DNA of 15,344 nucleotides. Origin: Saccoglossus kowalevskii. Lineage: Eukaryota > Hemichordata > Enteropneusta > Harrimaniidae. Positions 8,990 to 15,344 of this stretch are shown in pieces; within the stretch, counting starts at the first letter, position 1; each line of letters begins with the position of its first letter. The stretch lies in contig NW_003123906.1 of the NCBI RefSeq assembly GCF_000003605.2, positions 617,422 through 632,765 on the forward strand, given 5' to 3'. A program made the position numbers and the translations under genes. The notes beneath the pieces were generated by a model. It saw only the letters and a list, made by a program, of their open reading frames with translations. It did not search any database and was not told the DNA's origin.

Positions 8990-9154
8990 TTAAAGCGGGG
9001 GAGTCGTCACCTGCGCATGCGTCAGATGGCCATAGCGTGTCAATGTTTACAAACAAGCGTCTACTCAAGAGCCTTTGCGTTTTTAACGTGCGTTGTTATC
9101 GTCGCTTGGCACTCAATTCCCACGCGTGCGCAGGTGACGACCCTCTCGCTTTAA
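8990..9154. mobile_element. MITE, TTAA-flanked family, copy B (full length)
   Basis: The element is bounded by TTAA at 8990-8993 and 9151-9154. Its terminal inverted repeats are about 29 bases (8994-9022 and 9122-9150), sharing GTCGTCACCTGCGCATGCGT on the left with one mismatch in the right-arm complement (GTCGTCACCTGCGCACGCGT). At 165 bp it has no coding capacity. TTAA flanks are what TTAA-specific transposases of piggyBac type leave, although the terminal bases (AGCG) are not the usual piggyBac ones. Confidence 0.82.
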
Positions 9155-9419
9155 ATAATGAGTAGAACATGTCACCGTCCTGCCCCAACCATGCACGATA
9201 ACATTTTTAAGTAGTACTCACTTAGGAAATAGTTAGCCTATTACTTATTACCATATATTGTAATTGATGAAAACTCACGCTCTATATGTCTCTATCTGTC
9301 TCTGCTGCAACGCATCATCATGTAGCAAAGCGTAGTAAGCAACAAGCGCGGTATTCTGCGGCCGTATATAACAGTATTTATAACACTATTTTATTATTTT
9401 TCTTCTCATATGTTGACAG

Positions 9420-9497
9420 GTGATGACGTAGCACCCGGTAACTATGGCTTCCTGGATCAAGTAGAAGCACTTCGTTGGGTGCAACAGAATATAGCAG
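9420..9497 (+). CDS. Esterase exon 3
   Basis: This 78-nt exon lies between acceptor TGTTGACAG and donor GTACTA. Taken in the phase set by the repaired exon 2 it reads [20 protein letters not shown] followed by VQQNIA, a family hallmark (the loop and helix before the nucleophile elbow). In the actual shifted frame it gives Val-Met-Thr and then TAG at 9429-9431. It ends in phase 1. Confidence 0.87.
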
Positions 9498-10752
<1,255 letters not shown>

Positions 10753-10926
10753 AGTGGCACTGCTACCATGATTGGGTACTTCCAGTCCGATGCATCGAGA
10801 TCTAACAAGATAGCACATGGTCAGGGTAAACTTGTTGGATGTGAGAAAGAGAACAGTAAAGAGCTTATTAAATGACTTCGCACTGCACCAGCCGAAGGGT
10901 TTATAAATTCATCGGATCCAGGAACG
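10753..10926 (+). CDS. Esterase exon 5, with premature TGA
   Basis: In phase 0 it begins SGTATMIGYFQSDASRSNK and reaches GKLVGCEKENSKELIK, where TGA (10873-10875) stands before LRTAPAEGF. Family members have a Cys there, paired with the Cys eleven residues earlier (10840-10842). One third-base change, TGT or TGC to TGA, explains it. The rest of the exon is open and family-like, to SSDPGT. The donor is taken as ACG|GTAGGT because the stronger-looking GTAAAT four bases on would break the phase with exon 6. Confidence 0.83.
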
Positions 10927-11565
10927 GTAGGTAAATCCATACACTAATCTGGCCAAGAAACTGTGTGCGTATGGTAGATTTGATTTCCTTCCTTTTACAG
11001 TTCCGCAGATATTTCAAAAATAATACTACGATACAGACTCTCCGTGTTCAATCCATGCGTTTTTATGGATGTAAAATGTAAAATAATTTATTAAACTCAT
11101 TGTTCATACGCGAGATGTTGTTGTTCATATGCGAGATGTTGTTCATACGCGAGTTGTTGTTCACACACGAGATGTTGTTCATACGCGAGATGTTGTTGTT
11201 CATACGCGAGATGTTGTTGCTCATATGCGAGATGTTGTTCATAGCGAGATGTTAAAACACGCTGCATATTTTGTAATTTCATTCTGCTATTTTCAGTAAT
11301 TCTAAACAAAGGTAATGCAAAAACATCGAAAGTGAACTCATTAATTATTAAAAGTACTTTTGGTGTGCATTTGGAATACATTTTGTTATGCATATTTCAC
11401 GGAAGGATTTCAGAATGTCAAAAACTTAGTCTTTATCGTGTTTATAGAAGTATGGAACTATAAAATACCGAATCTTTATCATTGAAAACAATGTACGAAT
11501 TTGCAGTACCTTATTCACGCTTTTCAATTCTGAGTGGCTAACAATTACTCGTTTTTTATTGCCAG
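10927..11565 (+). other. Esterase intron 5
   Basis: GTAGGT donor, TTTTTTATTGCCAG acceptor. It contains an 18/21-bp minisatellite (11100-11251) and no supported coding region. Confidence 0.8.
11100..11251. repeat. 18/21-bp minisatellite, eight units
   Basis: Eight consecutive units are variants of TTGTTCATACGCGAGATG. Three carry an extra TTG, making them 21 bp, and the last is 17 bp. Minus-strand translation gives a LAYEQQ-type repeat, but the array lies inside an intron and the open frame has no further support. Units abut with no spacers, so this is not a CRISPR array. Confidence 0.92.
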
Positions 11566-12212
11566 GGAGTCATTGCAAATGCTACCGGGCTTGCAGATAT
11601 ATTTATACCATTCCCACCAACTATGGATGGTGTATTTCTGACGAAAGACCCAAAAGATGGAGGAAATGTTTTCAATGGCGAGGAATTGATAATTGGCACT
11701 ATGGCTGACGAAGGATTCATGATGTACTACATGTTATTTCCGGATGAAGACAGCGAGTTAACTGTGAACAAGACTGTGTATGATGAAATGTATGCCATGT
11801 ATATTCCAGATAAGAACCAAGCTGTTTTAGACGTAATCAAACTAATTTACATAGACTGGGACCACGCTGATGAGGAGAATGCCAACTACCTCTCAGCGTT
11901 GAATCACATGGGAGGGGATATGATAATGGTTTGTCCCACTGACGTAGCTGCACGCGCTTTTTATCGTGCCGGACTCAATACGTATTTATACCAGATGACA
12001 CACGCACCGGCAAAGTCAATCTGGCCTATCAAAACTGGCATGGCACTTCATGGAGATGACATCCAGTTTGTCTTTGGTTACACTCTGCTATCCGAGATGC
12101 AGCTAGCTCTTGGTGGTGACGAGAAGACTTTGTTTAAGCAGACGCCAAAAAAAGATGATATAAATGTGTCCTTAAAGATCATGAAGTACTGGACCAATTT
12201 TGCCAAAACTGG
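11566..12212 (+). CDS. Esterase exon 6: catalytic Glu and His
   Basis: The longest exon (647 nt) is fully open from GVIANATGLADIF to WTNFAKTG. It carries the acidic triad residue in GTMADEG (Glu codon 11710-11712) and the catalytic His in MALHGDDIQFVFG (12049-12051). It also has Cys418 in VCPTD, the partner of the last family disulfide, and several Asn-X-Ser/Thr sites (NAT, NKT, NVS). It ends in phase 2 before a strong GTGAGT donor. No lesion is visible, so it has been spared or decay is recent. Confidence 0.92.
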
Positions 12213-12680
12213 GTGAGTGTCTCATTGCAGAAAAGTCATGTTTGTTGAAAATATTTGTTTTGAAGGTGTTGGTCCTGGTCGACGTGGTACCACTCATCAT
12301 ATATAACCCGTGTAAAAGTGTTGTTTATACGCGACATTCCATGAGTTATACCAACTCCAAAAACATGAGCCGAATCCAGATTGACCACGTGTATAATAGT
12401 TCAGATTAGAACACTCATTCATATAAAATATTTGAATTCAAATGGTGACGGGAAATCGTGATGCTGCAGTTCGGGAGGGGATGAGCTGTGATAAAATTCC
12501 GCTTCAGTCAGGCTTTGTCGCAATTTGAAGTTTCGTTAGCTCAATGCATTGTGGGAAAATACTGGCTCGTGTTGTTACGAAACCATAACAATTCAGCGTA
12601 GCACGCAGTACGACGACTGTTGCGCGTGAAATTTAATGTGCCACAGCAACATATGAATATATTTGTTTGTTTTTTCCCAG
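12213..12680 (+). other. Esterase intron 6
   Basis: GTGAGT donor and a TTTTTTCCCAG acceptor. No gene inside. It contains a 14-bp perfect palindrome, ATTTGAATTCAAAT, at 12430-12443. Confidence 0.85.
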
Positions 12681-12864
12681 TAATCCTAATCGTAGTTCTG
12701 CAAGTGATGAAGATAACAACGATGACTGGCCATTGTTTACAGTGCCTGGTTTAGCGTATAAACAACTCTCATTATCAATGGAGAATAGTAACGCATTGAA
12801 AGCAAGAGAATGTGCATTCTGGAATCAATTTGAACCAAAGCTTCAGAAATCTGGTAAAGTTTAA
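12681..12864 (+). CDS. Esterase exon 7: C-terminus
   Basis: It completes the split Gly codon and reads GNPNRSSASDEDNNDDWPLF, then LSMENSNALKARECAFWNQF and EPKLQKSGKV, with TAA at 12862-12864. The ECAFWNQF block is the family's C-terminal cysteine motif (Cys555, expected partner Cys418). No tetramerisation peptide, GPI signal or KDEL-type retention signal follows, so the ancestor would be a soluble secreted monomer. Confidence 0.9.
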
Positions 12865-12902
12865 ATTTTGTAAATTATGTGGTATATATCCAAAGTTTTA
12901 GC

Positions 12903-12908
12903 AATAAA
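12903..12908 (+). terminator. Poly(A) signal of the esterase
   Basis: AATAAA lies 39 bases after the stop codon on the coding strand, a normal though short distance. Confidence 0.6.
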
Positions 12909-12954
12909 ATAATGTGCCAAAACTATTGTCCAGTAGCGCACAACTTGAATGCTA

Positions 12955-13147
12955 TACTGTAAAATACTTTATTTTTGCTTGGAATTAATTTTCGCTATTT
13001 TCGCTGAAGGAATGATTCTGTGAAAATTAATTCCAGTGAATAGACCTTTTTTCTTATATTTTACAGTCAACTTGTCAAAAATCATTGAAAATAAATTCCA
13101 TACAAAACACCCAAAATGTCTTTTCAGCGAAAATTAATTCCACAGTA
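12955..13147. mobile_element. MITE, TA-flanked CTGTAAA family, copy D
   Basis: The left arm, CTGTAAAATACTTTATTT then GCTTGGAATTAATTTTCGCT, closely matches copy C at 10475. The internal GAAGGAATGATTC and CCATACARAACACCCAAAA blocks are shared too. The right arm keeps AGCGAAAATTAATTCC and ACAGTA but has lost the piece between them, and there is an insertion near 13060. It lies just past the esterase poly(A) signal. Confidence 0.8.
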
Positions 13148-13940
13148 TATAGCGCATAACGCATGTGTAACCGTGTAGTATCAGCTTCATAAAACGAGTG
13201 AATAATCCTTTTCATCAGATATACTCATTTCGCAGATTCTGAAGTCTAAGAACCGAGCACATATTCAAGATTCGACTTGTGAATACATGTCTACTGTCGT
13301 ATCCAGTGACATTATGGGTTTTTTCATACACAGGTGAAACTTGTGAGAGCAAAGAAGAATCCAAATACTCTGAAGAAGCAAACAAGCCTTAGAATTATCA
13401 CCATGCAAGATTAACCCAACACTTTCAGATTTATATATATATATATGCGAATATCTACGTAGTGAGGGAAGTATAACAAGTAATTTTGAAGTGATCGACC
13501 TGATCATTGTTGGCACTCAAATTAATTCCTGAATTACAAGCAAATATTCTTCAGTTTTTCATTTGATTGTAAACTTTTTGTCAGTCATTTTCTTTTTTCG
13601 TAAATTTACAATTGTGATTGGACCTATTGATTGGAAGTGATGTTAATTAAGTAACACTGAATACATATCATATATGTTTACACGTCTAATTTGATTCCTC
13701 TTCTATTTGTCGTTTATTCGTCGGTACATTGTTTTTTCTCATTTTATCAAAAAGTATGTACTGTTACTCGCTGTAACTGAAGTTCGATACTGTCACGAGT
13801 CGCTGCTAGCAATGAATGAAAATACCAAGCATCGCAATTGTTATTTTAGTTTCCTGCAATCAATATGTCATGATATAGAACAGCTTTGTTTGAAACGACA
13901 AAATCAATAATATTTTTTATTGTTGACATCTTGTAAGGCC
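13148..13940. other. No gene seen
   Basis: AT-rich, with a short TATATA run near 13433. Open stretches (13265-13516 minus, 13707-13910 plus) begin with non-ATG codons or have no recognisable content. Confidence 0.5.
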
Positions 13941-14053
13941 GGGTGGTGGTCGCCGCGCCGCAAGGTGTTCGATAAGAGATATGCTGACGTATACAATGCG
14001 TGTAAGAAACATAATTATTAACACAACCATGAGCTGCGCGACGACCACTGCCC
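13941..14053. mobile_element. Short inverted-repeat element (putative MITE)
   Basis: GGGTGGTGGTCGCCGCGCCGC at 13941-13961 matches the reverse complement of the right end (GGGCAGTGGTCGTCGCGCAGC, 14053 back to 14033) at 16 of 21 positions. The GC-rich arms around an AT-rich centre in AT-rich DNA fit a small non-autonomous DNA transposon. Target duplication and exact edges are unclear, and no second copy is in the window. Confidence 0.55.
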
Positions 14054-15344
14054 TTTAAACCGATGATGAACGAACTGCATCGGGACTGCGTACGAGCTCT
14101 TCGTTACATTATCGGATTAGCATATACATGTATAATATTCAACCATACGCGTTCAAGGAAGACAATAGAAAGCGAAAAACAACCCAAAACGACGCTCCGA
14201 AGGGCAGTCTTGTCATAACGATGGTACTGTCGTTGTTTTTGTTTTCAATTTGAACTGACATCATGATTGTGTGTGAAAACTTCCTCGTGAAAAGTTAATC
14301 CATTAATTGTGAATCACTGGCAGGGACCTAATGCCAAATTAAATGGTTTAATTGTGCTGGATATGGTGAAGGAGTAATGGAAAACAATCGTACAATTAGT
14401 ACAGTAAGCATGAATGTACTAGGTTAGTTCTATAGTTATAAAACAATACCAAAGCAAATTCAGAAAGTGCTAATTTTTCCGCGAGCGCAAAATCCATGAA
14501 CGTGCTCGCGATGCCAGAAAAGACATGCCGAAATGAATAGAGATTAATATACAAATAAATCTTCACAATGAACGTTAAATACATGTTTACATTTCCTTGA
14601 TCTAAGTGGGTTGTAATAGGGATATACCCACCTTCATCCTATCATCTGTTGTTGAACTGCACACAAGCAGGGCACATTCTTCACCTGAGCAAAATCTGCA
14701 TCACAAATGTGTGAGAAAGGGTCAATTAGTGCCCAAATACTAAAAAAAATAAAATAAATCCCCGCCAAAATACGGTATTTGGGTTGCGGGTCCTTGAACT
14801 CTCCCTAGGAATTTCGCAAAGTAGGCTTGTAAACTGTCGTCATATCAATCTATCATTGCAATAGGCAAACACACTGTCAGAATACTGAGGTACGTTGCGG
14901 AGGTCATCGTCCTGTTTATTATCACGGCGATATTCATATCAGAAGATGATACGAGATACCTTGGTTACCAGGCGTTAATTCCTTATGCTAACGTATTACG
15001 CGATATTATTATCTATTTTGAAAGGACTTATTGACATTTTGTTCAAGCTCAGACAACTTATAAACAGACTGGCAACGCCTATTGTTTAAGGTGTTAATCG
15101 GCTTAATTCTATATGATATGTGTGCCTCGCTCAGTTGTACTGACATAGACACCGTCGAAGTTTGCCGAACATCGGATATTCTGAACACTTCGCACTTCTT
15201 CGGAAATTGCGTAAAACAGATCCGGACATTTTTGAAAACAACAAGAGATGCGTTCAGGACATTTTGATCTTTGCAGCTGTGTAAGATTTTTAAGAATCGA
15301 CGAGTTACAAGTAACTGAATGTTAGTATATACCTCGAATAGTTT
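14054..15344. other. No supported gene
   Basis: A hairpin CGCGAGC...GCTCGCG lies at about 14480-14511. At 15082-15267 the plus strand is open for 61 codons, but it starts with TTG, and the minus strand is open over almost the same bases. Neither translation is recognisable. Confidence 0.45.

Larger units (their letters stand above)
7265..9419 (+). other. Esterase intron 2, filled with repeats
   Basis: This 2155-bp intron holds the inverted-repeat element at 7317-8262 and a full MITE at 8990-9154. Between them (8263-8989) there is no supported gene; the ATG-initiated 68-codon frame at 8671-8877 has no recognisable content. An ATCGATCGATCGATTGATTG simple repeat lies near 7291-7310. Confidence 0.75.

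Noticed and set aside
10873-10875. TGA at a cysteine position read as selenocysteine
   Set aside because: Cys-to-Sec exchange is attractive, but here the position is a structural disulfide, the same gene has a frameshift and a broken acceptor, and no SECIS-like element was seen after the stop.
11100-11251. CRISPR-like direct repeats
   Set aside because: Units abut directly with no unique spacers, and the DNA is eukaryotic.
11097-11393. Minus-strand Gln/Glu-rich repeat protein
   Set aside because: It is a translation of the intron 5 minisatellite without domain or expression support.
12540-12562. TTGTGGGAAAA as a CSL/RBP-J binding site
   Set aside because: A short consensus inside an intron with no supporting context; chance matches are common.
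15082-15267. 61-codon plus-strand ORF as an exon
   Set aside because: TTG start, no recognised motif, no clear splice sites, and the opposite strand is equally open.

Overview
The window is animal (metazoan) DNA. It carries one multi-exon gene with GT-AG introns whose conceptual product is a secreted cholinesterase/carboxylesterase-type alpha/beta-hydrolase. Around and inside it are small inverted-repeat transposons, minisatellites and the wreck of a Crypton-type tyrosine recombinase. AT-rich non-coding DNA, introns packed with MITE-like elements and a KIAA1958/DUF3504-type recombinase suggest a marine invertebrate, perhaps a deuterostome such as a hemichordate or lancelet. The sequence alone cannot fix the phylum.

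Layout. 1-1900: no intact gene, but several minus-strand open stretches look protein-like, one with a zinc-knuckle-like cysteine cluster interrupted by stops. 2469-3618: a plus-strand Crypton-like tyrosine recombinase pseudogene, split over several frames. 3619-5325: no gene; one TTAA-flanked MITE copy and a GT repeat. 5326-5535: a 57-bp minisatellite, open in one frame, just upstream of the esterase start. 5624-12864: the esterase locus on the plus strand, seven coding exons (5624-5980, 7109-7264, 9420-9497, 9853-9971, 10753-10926, 11566-12212, 12681-12864) and a poly(A) signal at 12903. Introns 2, 4 and 5 hold a 946-bp inverted-repeat element with a 157-bp tandem array, two MITEs and an 18/21-bp minisatellite. 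12955-14053: two more MITE-like elements. 14054-15344: no supported gene.

Main result. The esterase looks complete in outline: about 571 codons, signal peptide, oxyanion-hole glycines, and Ser-Glu-His triad codons all present. It nevertheless carries three separate disabling changes: a one-base deletion in exon 2, an AG-to-AA change at the exon 4 splice acceptor, and an in-frame TGA in place of a conserved disulfide cysteine in exon 5. It therefore reads as a recently dead (unitary or duplicated) pseudogene of an esterase. The short first disulfide loop, lacking the choline-binding tryptophan, argues that its ancestor was not a true acetylcholinesterase. No other protein in the window works with it; the rest is mobile or repetitive DNA.
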